Source of the DNA: Orlajensenia flava | Lineage (GTDB): Bacteria > Actinomycetota > Actinomycetes > Actinomycetales > Microbacteriaceae | Direction of reading: 5' to 3' | Assembly: GCF_004801905.1 (NCBI RefSeq) | Contig: NZ_SSSN01000003.1 | Span: forward strand, 806,001 to 870,000 | DNA: 64,000 bases | Shown here: positions 51,647 through 62,127 of the stretch, piece after piece | How positions within the stretch are numbered: position 1 is the first letter of the stretch | How the letters are laid out: each line of letters begins with the position of its first letter | Notes under the pieces: model-generated | What the model saw: the letters and a program-made list of their open reading frames with translations, nothing else | Told to the model about the DNA's origin: nothing | Databases searched by the model: none | Program-made: the position numbers and the translations under genes

Positions 51647-53940
51647 GATCCCCTCCTCGCGGTGATGTAGCGGCGGAAGGAGGCCAGCGAGACGAGCGCC
51701 CGCAGCCGCTCCCACCGCGTCGACGATGCATCCAGCGAGCCGCGGACGGCCCCGACGCCCTCCCAGACGGCATCGGCATCCTGCTCCGACGACTGCTCGG
51801 GGGCGAAGACGGCTCGGTCGACGGATGCGGCGAGCACCAGCGGCCCCATGCCGCCCACGACGGTCGCGAGTTCCGAGCGCGTCGCCGTCTCGGGCACGAC
51901 GTAGCCGCGGTCGACGACGAGGTCGGTCAGCTCGCGCCAACCGCCCTCGATGCGCTCGACCGGGGTCGGCGCTCGCTGCCGCAACCGACGTCGTCGGAGC
52001 TTCGCCGCGATGATGGCCAGGAACGGACTCGCGAGCACGGCGAGCGCCAGCAGCGTCCACCCGGCGACGGTGGCGATCATCAGGAGCACCGCCAGGAACG
52101 GGTCGATGACCGGCCGGTCATCCTGCTGCGCCTTCTGGGGCGGTGCCGTGTCCGGTCGCTCGGCGGGGTCCTCGGGAGGGGGCGGCAGCACGACCTGCGG
52201 CCGGGAGACGACCTGCGGCTGGTCGGGCTTCTTCTCGGGGATCGGTCGCGGCTCGGGGTTGGGGTCGACGGTGAGCCAGGAGCCGGAGGAGTCCTGCACC
52301 TCGATCCACGCCGAGATGTCGGAACCCGTGACGTTGACCGGCCCGCTCGCCGAGCTGATCGACGGGGCGAACCCCAGCACCACCCGGGCGGGGAACCCGA
52401 TCTTGCGGGCCATGAGCGCGGCCGTGACGGCGTACTGCTCGCCATCGCCGACCATCGGGTCGTCGGTGAGCAGTTGGGTGATGCGGTCAGCGGCGTGGCC
52501 CGAACGACTGACGGGCTCGTCGGCGCCGATACCGTGGCTGATGTAGCCGTTGGTGTGAAGGGCGGCGATCACCTCGGCCAGTTGCTTGCCGGGACTGTCC
52601 TTCGAGTCGACCCAGGAGGCGAGGGTGTCGTCTAGCGTCTCCAGCTTCACCGTGACCGGAGGCAGGACGGCCGTGCCCGGCTTGACGTCGGCCAGCTCGT
52701 CGGCATCCATCGGCAGGACGGCCTGGGTGCGGTAGTGGTCGCCGCGGGAGAGTCCGCCGATGACGGCGCCCGTCGCCGCGTTGTCGTTGTAGTAGAAGGC
52801 GTCGGCGAGCCGCACGGCGTCGTCGGAGGTGAAGCGGATGCTCTCCAGCCGTCCCGCTCCGGGCACCCAGACCCCCGAGTAGTCGCCGATCTCGACGTCG
52901 AGATCGACGCGTCGCCCGCTCGCCGCACTCTGGTCGAGCCGGTACGGCACGCGCGTGAATGATCCCGACGCACTGTTCACGTCGGCGCTTCCGACCGAAT
53001 AGACGATTCCGTCATAGCTGTCGAGGGCGGCGAGACGGATGCGAGCGCCCTTCGCGAGGCCCTCGACCGTCAGCATCGTCGCGCCGGCCTGATCCGCGCC
53101 GAGATAACGTCGGAACGCCGAGAGCGGGCTCGGGTAGTCGCGCGGGTCGAACGGCTGCTCGGTGCGGGTACGAAGCACGTCGCGAGCGGCGCTCGGTGGA
53201 TACACCACGGCAGCCGCCGTCCCACCCGCGGCGGCGACGGCGATGACGACGACGGCTCCGAGCAGGGTGCGGGTCGCCGTCAGGCTGCGGCGCGCCGCGG
53301 ACTCGCGCCGCGCAGCCCCGTCCGAGATGCGACTGATGGCCACCGCGCGTCGACGCCGCTGCACCCACATCACCCAGAACAGCAGCACGATGCCGAGGAA
53401 CAGCGCCGTCTCGATGGGCGCCTGCGCCGTCGTCGGGCCGAGCAGGATGGCGGCGATGAAGAGCGCCAGCGGAGCGATCACCGCGAGTTCGCTCCGGGTG
53501 GCGCGCAGAGCGGTGCTCGTGCCAGCCACGGCCGCGACCAGCACGAGCATGACAACCGGAACCAGGAGCGCTTGGTAGGTGCCGACGGGGGTGACGATGG
53601 TGAGCAGCTGTTTCCAGCCGAGCGCGGTCGCCGCGAGCAGGTCGACGAAACCCTGCGGCGTGGGGATGACGCCGAGAACCGTCTCGGACGGGATGCCCAG
53701 GGGGACGCCGATCACGAGGAAGGCGGCGACGGTGACGGCCATCACGAGCCAACCGGGCCACCGCCGTGCGGCGCCGACCAGTCCGATCGCAACACCGACG
53801 ACGATGGAGACGCCGACGGCGACGATGAACGCGGGGCTCTGGTAGACCGGCCACAACGGCCACGCGGCGATGCCGAGCGAGACCACCATCATGACGGATG
53901 CCGCCACCACGACGGTCGGGCTGAGTCGACGAGCGGCCAT
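51643..53940 (-). CDS. Transglutaminase-fold membrane protein, catalytic residues replaced
   Basis: 765 residues, TgpA-like plan: six N-terminal membrane segments (to about residue 235), a large outside part with a transglutaminase-like core near residues 440-570, a Pro-rich stretch, one more membrane helix and a cytoplasmic tail. In VGDGEQYAVTAALMARKIGFPARVVLGF the position of the catalytic Cys is Gly500. In DISAWIEVQDSSGSWLTVDPNP the His position is Ser543; Asp559 is kept. So peptide cross-linking activity is unlikely and a structural or binding role is inferred. Coupled to DUF58 and FHA genes. Confidence 0.82.
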   Translation of the reverse strand: MAARRLSPTVVVAASVMMVVSLGIAAWPLWPVYQSPAFIVAVGVSIVVGVAIGLVGAARRWPGWLVMAVTVAAFLVIGVPLGIPSETVLGVIPTPQGFVDLLAATALGWKQLLTIVTPVGTYQALLVPVVMLVLVAAVAGTSTALRATRSELAVIAPLALFIAAILLGPTTAQAPIETALFLGIVLLFWVMWVQRRRRAVAISRISDGAARRESAARRSLTATRTLLGAVVVIAVAAAGGTAAAVVYPPSAARDVLRTRTEQPFDPRDYPSPLSAFRRYLGADQAGATMLTVEGLAKGARIRLAALDSYDGIVYSVGSADVNSASGSFTRVPYRLDQSAASGRRVDLDVEIGDYSGVWVPGAGRLESIRFTSDDAVRLADAFYYNDNAATGAVIGGLSRGDHYRTQAVLPMDADELADVKPGTAVLPPVTVKLETLDDTLASWVDSKDSPGKQLAEVIAALHTNGYISHGIGADEPVSRSGHAADRITQLLTDDPMVGDGEQYAVTAALMARKIGFPARVVLGFAPSISSASGPVNVTGSDISAWIEVQDSSGSWLTVDPNPEPRPIPEKKPDQPQVVSRPQVVLPPPPEDPAERPDTAPPQKAQQDDRPVIDPFLAVLLMIATVAGWTLLALAVLASPFLAIIAAKLRRRRLRQRAPTPVERIEGGWRELTDLVVDRGYVVPETATRSELATVVGGMGPLVLAASVDRAVFAPEQSSEQDADAVWEGVGAVRGSLDASSTRWERLRALVSLASFRRYITARRGS

Positions 53941-55271
53941 CAGACGGCGGCCGCGCGCGCGAGGGACTTCTGGAGGTCGTCGAGGAAGCCGATCGTGACG
54001 ACGGTCAGCTCGGCGACCCGGCGCATCGTCGGCACCACTCCCGGATCGCAGACCACGGCGACCACCTCGACGCCGGGGGGCAGGCTCGCGGCCGCCTGCC
54101 GGAGCTCGGCGACGCTCGTGCCGGAGCCGGTGACGAGGAAGACGACGGATGCCCCCACCGCGCCGGCGCCCGTCCTGCCGGCCATCCGGGTGACCTCGAC
54201 GAGGGAGGCCCGATCGGCCCCCTGGTCGAGCAGGGTCAGGTCGTCGAGCAGGCGCACCCGGCTCGCCGTGGACAGGGCGTGCGACGTCGAACGCCGGCCG
54301 GGCGTCGCCACCGACACCGAGACGCTGCGCGCGTCACGGATGGCCGAGACGCCGAGCGAGCCCGCCGCGCTGACGGCCAGCTCGAACTCCTCGTCGTTCA
54401 CGCAGTCCGCGTCGGCGGTGGCGAGGACCACCATGATGTGACTGCGGCGGGTCTCCTCGAACTGGCGCACCATGTAGGTCCCGGTGCGGGCGGAGCTTCG
54501 CCAGTGGATGAACCGCCGGTCGTCGCCGGGCATGTACTCGCGGAGCGCGTGGAACGACACGTCGCTCGCCGTCAGGTCGCGCGTCGGCACTCCCTCGAGG
54601 TCGCGCACGTAGCCGGTCGAGACACTGGGGATCGCCACGGTGCGCGGGTGCACGTAGAGCTCGGTGCGCTCCGCCCAGGTCAGCTCCCGACGCAGCAGGC
54701 CGACGGGATCGCCGCGACTGGTGCGCACGGGGCCGATGGGGATGACGCCGCGGTGCTCGGCCGGAACGAGGAAGACCTCGCTCGCCTCCGAGCCGCGGGC
54801 CAGGCCCGGGATGTGAAACTCCGCCAGGCCCTCACCGACCGGCACCTCGACCCCCACACCGGCGATGTGGCGACGGCTGGGATTCTCGACGATCACCTCG
54901 GCCGGGGCGCGGTCGCCGACGACGACCCGCGTGAGCGGCAACGACAGGCGGATGCGGAAGGAGTTGCGGCCGATGAGGAACAGCACCGCGACGAGCAGCA
55001 GGATGAGGCAGGCCCAGGCGATGGCGATGAGCTCGGGCCAGCCGAGCAGGTAGCCGAACAGCATGCCCACCGCGATCGCCCCCACGACGCACCACCCGAG
55101 CGCTGTTACCGTCGAGCCGACCAGGACGACGGTCTCCCGGACCCCGCGCCGCACGGCCGCGCCGAAGCGGACAGCGCCGACGACGCCTCCCGCGAGCACG
55201 CCGTCGCGGTTCGCGTCATCCGCCCGTCGGCCGACGCGTTCCGGGGTGGCGAGCGACGTGCGTTCGCTCAC
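53940..55271 (-). CDS. DUF58 domain membrane protein
   Basis: 443 residues, GTG start overlapping the MoxR stop. Two close membrane helices at about 50-100 (ALGWCVVGAIAVGMLFG; IAWACLILLLVAVLFLIG) precede a cytoplasmic part with PTRDLTASDVSFHALREYMPGDDRRFIHWRSSARTG, the DUF58 core, and a VWA-like end. DUF58 proteins are the usual partners of MoxR ATPases and transglutaminase-like proteins. Confidence 0.9.
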   Translation of the reverse strand: MSERTSLATPERVGRRADDANRDGVLAGGVVGAVRFGAAVRRGVRETVVLVGSTVTALGWCVVGAIAVGMLFGYLLGWPELIAIAWACLILLLVAVLFLIGRNSFRIRLSLPLTRVVVGDRAPAEVIVENPSRRHIAGVGVEVPVGEGLAEFHIPGLARGSEASEVFLVPAEHRGVIPIGPVRTSRGDPVGLLRRELTWAERTELYVHPRTVAIPSVSTGYVRDLEGVPTRDLTASDVSFHALREYMPGDDRRFIHWRSSARTGTYMVRQFEETRRSHIMVVLATADADCVNDEEFELAVSAAGSLGVSAIRDARSVSVSVATPGRRSTSHALSTASRVRLLDDLTLLDQGADRASLVEVTRMAGRTGAGAVGASVVFLVTGSGTSVAELRQAAASLPPGVEVVAVVCDPGVVPTMRRVAELTVVTIGFLDDLQKSLARAAAV

Positions 55272-56266
55272 ACGGCCTGCCTGTCGCTGGGCGGTGGGGT
55301 CTCGATGAGCAGTCCGGCGATCACGTTCGCGGGGTCGACGCCGTCGAACTCCGCCTCGGCGTCCAGGATGAGGCGGTGGGCCAGCACGGGCCCGGCGACC
55401 GACTTGACGTCGTCGGGGACGACGTAGTGCCGTCCGGCTGCGGCCGCATACGTCTTCGCCGTGCGCACCATCGCGAGGGCCCCGCGCACGCTGACGCCGA
55501 GCCGCACCTCGGGCGCGTTCCTGGTCGACTCCACGAGCCGGGAGACGTAGTCGTTGATGCTCGGGTCGACGTGCACCGTGCGGGCCGCTGCAGCCATCTC
55601 GACGACGGTGGCAGCCGGAACGACGGGAGGCAGCACGAGGTCGTGGGCGCGGTGCTCCGCTCCCTCGAGGATGCGCAGCGTCGACGCATGGTCGGGATAC
55701 CCGATCGATGCGCGCATGATGAACCGATCGAGTTGCGCTTCGGGCAGTCGGTACGTGCCAGCCTGCTCGACGGGGTTCTGGGTGGCGATCACCATGAAGG
55801 GCAGCTCGAGGCGGTGGGTCACGCCGTCGATGGTGATCTGGCCCTCCTCCATCACCTCGAGGAGTGCCGACTGGGTCTTCGGGCTCGCGCGGTTGATCTC
55901 GTCGGCGAGCACGATGTTGGCGAACACCGGGCCGGGATGGAACTCGAAGGCACCGCTGCGCTGGTCGTAGATGCTCACGCCGGTGATGTCGCCGGGCAGC
56001 AGGTCTGGCGTGAACTGCACGCGCGAACTGGTGCCGTCCACGCTCTGCGCGATCGCGCGGGCGAGGGAGGTCTTTCCGGTGCCCGGCACGTCCTCGAGCA
56101 GCAGGTGGCCTTCGCTCAGCAGCGCCGTGAAGGCCAACCGGATGACGTGGGTCTTGCCGAGGAGCACCTGCTCCACTCCCCCGACCAGACGCTCGAAGAT
56201 GTCGGCGAAACGAGCGGCCTGCTCGGCGGTCATCGTCGTGGCCGGAGTGCGTTCCATGATCGTCAC
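55268..56266 (-). CDS. MoxR-type AAA+ ATPase
   Basis: 332 residues from a GTG at 56266, overlapping the FnIII gene stop (GTGA). Walker A LLLEDVPGTGKTSLARAIA, Walker B NIVLADEINRASPKTQSALLEVMEE, sensor 1 VIATQNPVEQAGTYRLPEAQLDRF. MoxR proteins act as chaperones that fit cofactors or remodel partner proteins carrying VWA/DUF58 domains. The much longer frame upstream is a shadow of the FnIII gene. Confidence 0.93.
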   Translation of the reverse strand: MTIMERTPATTMTAEQAARFADIFERLVGGVEQVLLGKTHVIRLAFTALLSEGHLLLEDVPGTGKTSLARAIAQSVDGTSSRVQFTPDLLPGDITGVSIYDQRSGAFEFHPGPVFANIVLADEINRASPKTQSALLEVMEEGQITIDGVTHRLELPFMVIATQNPVEQAGTYRLPEAQLDRFIMRASIGYPDHASTLRILEGAEHRAHDLVLPPVVPAATVVEMAAAARTVHVDPSINDYVSRLVESTRNAPEVRLGVSVRGALAMVRTAKTYAAAAGRHYVVPDDVKSVAGPVLAHRLILDAEAEFDGVDPANVIAGLLIETPPPSDRQAV

Positions 56267-59200
56267 TGCGTGTACCTCTTCGTTGTTCCGTCGATGGTGA
56301 TGCCCAACCATACGGGCTGCCCGGCCACGGCGCCGGGGATGATGCAGCTGGTCGCCGTTCCGGCGGGAACCGCAGCCTGACCCTCGATTCCGCAGCTGAA
56401 CGATGCGGGATGGTCGGCTCCGTTGTCCGGCGCGTTCGTCCAGGACCAGATGGCGCTCTGAGGATCGTACTGTGCGCTCGGCAGCTCCCAGGTGAGCGAG
56501 GGCTGCGCGTCGTCGGGGAGGGTCCGCGACCACGAACCGCAGGTTCCCCAGGCCGAGCACGCGCGCACCTGGAAGCGGATGGTCTCGCCCCACGGCCGCG
56601 AGAACATCACCCGAGGCGTGCCCTGACCGTTGAAGGTGGTCTGGGCGCCCGGAATGAGGGAGCCGCTGCCATCCAGCAACCGGATGCCGAACCGCGCGGC
56701 TCCTCCGGCCGAGGAGACCGAGTTGACCACGAGGTCGCGCGTGTAGCCGGAGTCGACCATCTGGCTGGCGACGGCGGTGATGTCGCCGGGGCCGGGACGC
56801 ACGACGGAGCTGCCGACCACCGTCGGGACGCAACCCGAACGGTTGAAGCCCCAGACGACGAAGTTGTAGTTGGTGTTGTCGCCGGTGAGCCCGGTGATGC
56901 GGGCGGATGTCGCCCCGGCGGCCGCGACCACCGCGTTGCCGCTGGGACCTGTCACCGAACCGGGCGCGGGAGAGGACACCGAGCATGCCGACGCTCCCGA
57001 TGGCACCCCGGGGGGCGGGGAGCCGTCGGCGAGACGCTGCACGAAGTAACCGTTGACCGGGTCCCCGTTGCCGTTGAACGCGTCCCACGAGACCGTCACC
57101 GCCCCCGACGCGGGGTCCGGATCCACGCGGATGCCGCCGGCGATCGGCGGGCCGAACGGAACACCGGCCCCGGATGCCGACGTCCACGCCGAAAGCGCCG
57201 GATAAGCGCCGTTGCGTGCGCTGATGGTGAACGGCACGGACGAACCGTTGGCGAGGCCGCCCTGGTCGATGCTGCAGCGCCCGGCGGAGCAGATGTCCGA
57301 TGCGGTGAACTCCCCCAGTGCCGTACCGGCGACGGTGACGACGTAGGAGCGCACGGGCGTGGCTCCCGACGGTGCCGTCACGGCGTCCCAGCTGATGCGC
57401 AGGCCTCCGTCGAGCGGGGCCGCGGCGATGCCGGTGGGGGCCGGCGGGACGATGTCCGACCAGACCGCGTCGGACGTGAGGGTCGGGTCGGAGCTGCCGA
57501 TGCCGTTCTTGGCGACCACCTGCACCCGTACGGCGTTGGCCTCCCCGTTGCCCGGGGTCGGGACCACGCACGTGGTCGACGCGCACTCGGTCGAGCCGAC
57601 GACCGAGCCGGTCGCGATGCCGACGAGGCTCACCGTGTAGCCGGTGATGGGCGAGTTGTTGAACGCCGCCGGCTGGAAGGCGACCGTGAGGTTGCGGTCG
57701 CCGTACCCGGTCACCTGCAGCGCCGTGACCGGATCGGGTCGATCCTGCACCGAGATGCGCACGGTGCCCCACGCGTAGCGATCGGGATCGCCCGTCGCGT
57801 CGGCCACCTGGTACTGCAGGTTGGTGTCCACCGGAGCGGCGTTGGACGAGACCGTGACACGCAGGCTGCTGCGATCGGCGCTCGGCACGATGCTCACCCC
57901 GGAGGGCAGGCTCGCCGCGTCGAGTCCGCGAACGGCCACGACGGTCAGCGGTGTCGACGGAAAGGGGTTGCCCGCCGCGTCGTTGGCGAGCACATCGACC
58001 CTGGTGGTCTGTCCGCGCGGGGCGATGGCGCTGTCGGGAGCCGGTACGGCGATGGGGCGAGTGGACGGCACCACCCGAAGCAGGATGCGACCGGAGGTTC
58101 CGGCGTTCAGGTCGTCGCGCACACCGACGGCGACCGCCGTCTGGGCGCCCTTCTGCGCGCTGCTGTCGGCCGTGATCTTCATCGACTGGCCGTCGAGCGA
58201 CACCGAGAAGCCGACCGGCGGGGGGTCGAGCACGGTGTACGTGAGCTCCGCGCGGTCGTCTGGGTACGGGTAGTTCGTGAGCCGGGTGAGGTTGATGGTC
58301 TTGGACTGCTCGGGCTCGAAGTCGATCACGCCGCCGGTGAACGAGGGTGGCTGGTTCTGGCGCGGCGTCACGCTGATGGGCAGCACGATCGTGGCCGTCC
58401 GTCCGTTCGGATCATCTGCTGAACTCCCATCCGTGACCTCGAAGGAGATGGATGCCGGACCGAAGTACTCCTGCACGCTCGTGAACCGGAGGGTGCCTTG
58501 GTCGACGACGAGGTCGGATCCGTTCGCGTGCGAGGCCCGAACCGTGCCGGAGTCGGTCAGCCTCACCTTCTTGCCGCCGACCGCGACGACGTACTTGTTG
58601 ATGTCGATGGTCAGGGTGGCCTCGCTCACGACGTTGAGCGGGCCCACTCCCTTGCGCAACTGCGGCAACGCGTCGTTGTAGCCCGGCACCCATATGAACG
58701 CGTAGCCGACGATCGACGGATCCCTCGGGTTCGCCACCGCGAAGGGGATGATCTGGCTGTCGTCGCCGATGCGCACGCGCACCTTGCCCGAGCTCGTCAC
58801 GGTGGCGGTGTCGTAGCCGGGGAGGACGGAGAGCTTGAGCGAGCTCGCCGGACCGTCGGCGAAGAACACGTTGGCCAGCACGTTGACGTCGATGCTGGAG
58901 CGGTCGAGAACGTCGGACAGGGTGAGCACCGTGTCCGAGGCGATCGGTCGGGACAACGGGGCGTCGGCGCGGGCGCGCACCGTCAGGAAGTTCGAGCTGG
59001 TCGCCCCTTGCGCGTTCTGGACCGTGTAGATGAACCCGTAGTCGCCCTCCGCGCCGGGCACCTTCACCCGGACGACGTCGCCGTCGACGCTCGCCGAGCC
59101 CTGGCTGGTCGGCTCCACCGCGGTGATGGTGAGCGCTCCGCCATCGGGGTTGGAGTCGTTGTCGAGGACGCGCGCGAGCACCGTGCCGCCCGGTCTGGCT

Positions 59201-62127
59201 GTCACGGTGTCCTCGACCGCCACCGGCCCCCGAGCCCCATCGAGTCGGGCGCTGATGCCCACCCTGATGATGCCGGTCGCGCGTGCGCCGAGCGAGTCGA
59301 TAACGGAGTAGCTGAAGGTGTCGGTGCCTCCCGAGTACTCTCCGGACTGGTAGTCCAGCCATCCGGGTCCGCTGTCGATGACCGAACCCTTCTGCGGGTT
59401 GGTCTCCTGCCCGAGCAGCTGCACCGAGTCGCCGTCCGGATCGATGCCGGTCAGCGGTATCGGGATGCGCACGGTCTCCCCCGCGAGCACGCGTGCGGTC
59501 ACCGTCCGCGGAACCGGCGGATTGTTGGAGGCGGGATCCGCCTCGCGCACCGAGATCTTCACTTCGGCGCTGGCGAACTGTCCGTCCGGCGCGTCGACAC
59601 GGTAGACGGCCGTGTAGTTGCCCGGCTTGGACGGCGCGAGGTAGCGCAGCACCCGTCCCGATGCGAACAGCAGGCCGGAGCCGGCGGGCCGTCCGCCGAG
59701 GTCGCCGTCGAGGGTAAGCGGGTCGCCATCCGGTTGCTCGTCGTTGTCGAGCACGGGAATGTCGATCACGTCTCCGACGCGAACGGATGCGGTGTCGGGG
59801 CGCGCGATGGGAGCCTGGCGGCGCGCGGGGCGGGGCACCTCGATGACCGTGACGGATCCGTCGGCCTCGGCGAGCCCGTTGCTGACCCGGTAGCCGAAGG
59901 TGGCCTGCCCGCCCTCGAGAGGCCCGGTGAGGGTGATGCGGAGCAGGTGCTGCTCGAGGATCTCCACCCGGAATCCCGCACGGGCATCGGGCGTCGTCAC
60001 GCCGGTGACGAGCAGCACGCCGCCGGTCGGGTCGATGTCGGTGGCGACGGGGTCGATGGTGCCGGTGCTCTGCGTGTGGACGTAGGCCACGTGCGGCACG
60101 GTGATGGGCGTTGTGGGCCCGTTCGGCGGCGCGCTGACGTCGACGCGGACGATGCCGGTGGCGTTCTGCACCCCGTCGGTGACCGAGTAGTCGAGGTAGT
60201 GGGTGCCGATCGAGCCGCTGGAGAAGCGGAAGGTGCCGCCGTCGAAGTCGGGCGTGATGGTCACGTCGGGCTTGCCGGGAACGCTCGCGAGCCGGAGCAC
60301 GCCGTTGCCACCGCGCACGTGGTCGAGCGGCGCGACGGTGGTCTCCTCGCCCGCCGTCACCTGCACGACGAAGCCCTCGGCGACGATGGGCACCTCGCCG
60401 ACCGGCAGGACGGTGACCGCGAGGGTGCCGGCCCCCTCGGCCCTGCCGTCGGAGACCGTCAGGCCGACGGAGACAGCGCCGCTGCCGCCGGGAGATGAAC
60501 TGAAGACCACCGTTCCGTCCGGCTTGAAGGCGGTCTTGTCGGGGTCTGGCACGGTCGCGTTCGCGAGGTACATCGCGTCGCCGTCGGGGTCGACCCAGTC
60601 GGAGAGCACCTGATTCGTGACGCGTCCGCCCGCCTCCACCGATGCGCGCGTCGTGCGCACCTGGGTCGGCGGCGAGTTCTCGTCGGGGGTTCGCACGTCG
60701 ACGGTGACGGATGCCGATGCGCTTCCGCCCCGGCCGTCGGTGATGGTGTAGCCGAAGCGCACCTGGCCACTCGCATCCGCGGGCAGCGTGAGCTGCAGCT
60801 GTTGGGCATTGGCGACGGTGTCGACGCGGCCGACGGCGGCATCCGGTCCGTTGACGGCGCTGATCACGAGCACGTCGCCGTTGGGGTCGAAGTCGTTCAG
60901 CAGGACGGGCAGCACCGTCGACCGACCCGGGCGGGCGCCGAACCGGTCGTCCACGGCGACGGGCGGCTCCTCCGCCTTCTGCAGCTCGGGAGGCGAGTTC
61001 TGGTCGTTCTCCTCGACCACCTGGTCGGTGCGCTTCTCGTTGATCAACTCGTCCCAGTTGTCGATCAGCCGATTGTCGTCCTGCACAGCCCAGGTGGAAC
61101 CGCTCGTCGTGTCGTTGAGCACGACGGAGTGATTGTTGGTGCGGAACGCGAGCCCCCGGGATCCGCGCGCCCCTCCCAGTGCCGAGGTCGTGCCGTCCCG
61201 ATCAGTGCAGCGTTGCCAGGCTGTGCCGTCCGCCCAGGCGGCGTAGCTGCATCCGTCGACGACGATGGGCGCCGCCGGGTCACCGGAACGACCGTCGACG
61301 AGCGAGCTGGGCTGCCCGCCGCCGAGGGGAAGACTGAGCAGGCCGCCGTCGTGGGCGATGAGGACGGCGTCGGCGTCGGCGGATGACGCCTGTTGAAGCA
61401 CCGCGCCGGCGCTGCGGCCGGAGCCGAGGCTCACCCGTCCGGCGGCGGTGTCGATCGTTCCCGTCGTGGCGTCCAGGAGCGCCCAGCGTCCGCCGGCGCT
61501 CGTGAGGGTGAAGGTGTCATCGGCGGTCACGTCGCGGATCGTGGTCGATGACGTGACCGCCCCGGTCGCGACGTCGACCTGTACGAGCAGGCCGGTCGCC
61601 GGCGTGAAGGCGAACAGGCGGCCGGTGTCGTCGATGCTCGTCACCGTTCCCGTGCCCAACGAGAGCTTGGGGGTGGATGCGCTCTGGAAGTCGGAGAGTG
61701 TGGCGAGCGGGCTCGTCCAGACGTCGCCGTCCGCCGTGATGACGACGTCCGACCCGGCGAGGGCGACATGAGGATCGTCCGGCGGCAACGGCACGGTCGC
61801 GCTGACGTCGCTCGTTGCTGCGTCCACGATGTCGACCGCGCTGCTGCCGGCGTCGTTGACGAGCACGGTGGAACCACGCTGCACGACGTCGATCGCGTTG
61901 CTCGCCGTGTCCACGACGGTGTTGAGCTCGAAGACCTGGGTGTTGGCTCGACCCACGACCTGTCGCGACGCGTTGGCGACCCACACGGCGCCGTCACCGA
62001 GGTCGATGCGCTGCGCGGTGTAGCCGCCCGAGAGGATGGCGGCTGCGCCGATCACACTCACGATCGCCGTTCCACTCACTCCGGCGGCGAGCGCGTTGCG
62101 GTGGGAGACGAGCCACTCGCGGATCAT
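56263..62127 (-). CDS. Giant surface protein with Ig-like repeats and FnIII domains
   Basis: 1954 residues from the ATG at 62127, overlapping the kinase stop (ATGA). One membrane helix about 14-36 anchors it, with the rest outside. Residues 40-350 look like a beta-propeller-type region. Then come a dozen Ig/cadherin-like modules marked by VLLNDFDPNGDVL, VLDNDEQPDGDPL, VLDNDSNPDGGAL and similar calcium-type motifs. Three FnIII domains (ALQVTGYGDRNLTVAFQP, GIAAAPLDGGLRISWDAV, GAVTVSWDAFNGNGDPVNGY) and a Trp/Cys-rich end close it. Function is probably cell-surface adhesion or wall sensing (inference). The tandem modules make it prone to length change. Confidence 0.88.
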   Translation of the reverse strand: MIREWLVSHRNALAAGVSGTAIVSVIGAAAILSGGYTAQRIDLGDGAVWVANASRQVVGRANTQVFELNTVVDTASNAIDVVQRGSTVLVNDAGSSAVDIVDAATSDVSATVPLPPDDPHVALAGSDVVITADGDVWTSPLATLSDFQSASTPKLSLGTGTVTSIDDTGRLFAFTPATGLLVQVDVATGAVTSSTTIRDVTADDTFTLTSAGGRWALLDATTGTIDTAAGRVSLGSGRSAGAVLQQASSADADAVLIAHDGGLLSLPLGGGQPSSLVDGRSGDPAAPIVVDGCSYAAWADGTAWQRCTDRDGTTSALGGARGSRGLAFRTNNHSVVLNDTTSGSTWAVQDDNRLIDNWDELINEKRTDQVVEENDQNSPPELQKAEEPPVAVDDRFGARPGRSTVLPVLLNDFDPNGDVLVISAVNGPDAAVGRVDTVANAQQLQLTLPADASGQVRFGYTITDGRGGSASASVTVDVRTPDENSPPTQVRTTRASVEAGGRVTNQVLSDWVDPDGDAMYLANATVPDPDKTAFKPDGTVVFSSSPGGSGAVSVGLTVSDGRAEGAGTLAVTVLPVGEVPIVAEGFVVQVTAGEETTVAPLDHVRGGNGVLRLASVPGKPDVTITPDFDGGTFRFSSGSIGTHYLDYSVTDGVQNATGIVRVDVSAPPNGPTTPITVPHVAYVHTQSTGTIDPVATDIDPTGGVLLVTGVTTPDARAGFRVEILEQHLLRITLTGPLEGGQATFGYRVSNGLAEADGSVTVIEVPRPARRQAPIARPDTASVRVGDVIDIPVLDNDEQPDGDPLTLDGDLGGRPAGSGLLFASGRVLRYLAPSKPGNYTAVYRVDAPDGQFASAEVKISVREADPASNNPPVPRTVTARVLAGETVRIPIPLTGIDPDGDSVQLLGQETNPQKGSVIDSGPGWLDYQSGEYSGGTDTFSYSVIDSLGARATGIIRVGISARLDGARGPVAVEDTVTARPGGTVLARVLDNDSNPDGGALTITAVEPTSQGSASVDGDVVRVKVPGAEGDYGFIYTVQNAQGATSSNFLTVRARADAPLSRPIASDTVLTLSDVLDRSSIDVNVLANVFFADGPASSLKLSVLPGYDTATVTSSGKVRVRIGDDSQIIPFAVANPRDPSIVGYAFIWVPGYNDALPQLRKGVGPLNVVSEATLTIDINKYVVAVGGKKVRLTDSGTVRASHANGSDLVVDQGTLRFTSVQEYFGPASISFEVTDGSSADDPNGRTATIVLPISVTPRQNQPPSFTGGVIDFEPEQSKTINLTRLTNYPYPDDRAELTYTVLDPPPVGFSVSLDGQSMKITADSSAQKGAQTAVAVGVRDDLNAGTSGRILLRVVPSTRPIAVPAPDSAIAPRGQTTRVDVLANDAAGNPFPSTPLTVVAVRGLDAASLPSGVSIVPSADRSSLRVTVSSNAAPVDTNLQYQVADATGDPDRYAWGTVRISVQDRPDPVTALQVTGYGDRNLTVAFQPAAFNNSPITGYTVSLVGIATGSVVGSTECASTTCVVPTPGNGEANAVRVQVVAKNGIGSSDPTLTSDAVWSDIVPPAPTGIAAAPLDGGLRISWDAVTAPSGATPVRSYVVTVAGTALGEFTASDICSAGRCSIDQGGLANGSSVPFTISARNGAYPALSAWTSASGAGVPFGPPIAGGIRVDPDPASGAVTVSWDAFNGNGDPVNGYFVQRLADGSPPPGVPSGASACSVSSPAPGSVTGPSGNAVVAAAGATSARITGLTGDNTNYNFVVWGFNRSGCVPTVVGSSVVRPGPGDITAVASQMVDSGYTRDLVVNSVSSAGGAARFGIRLLDGSGSLIPGAQTTFNGQGTPRVMFSRPWGETIRFQVRACSAWGTCGSWSRTLPDDAQPSLTWELPSAQYDPQSAIWSWTNAPDNGADHPASFSCGIEGQAAVPAGTATSCIIPGAVAGQPVWLGITIDGTTKRYTQ

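Noticed and set aside
55268-57772. MoxR fused to a 500-residue N-terminal part
   Set aside because: The upstream part is a shadow of the FnIII gene in another frame. MoxR starts at 56266 with a GTGA overlap.
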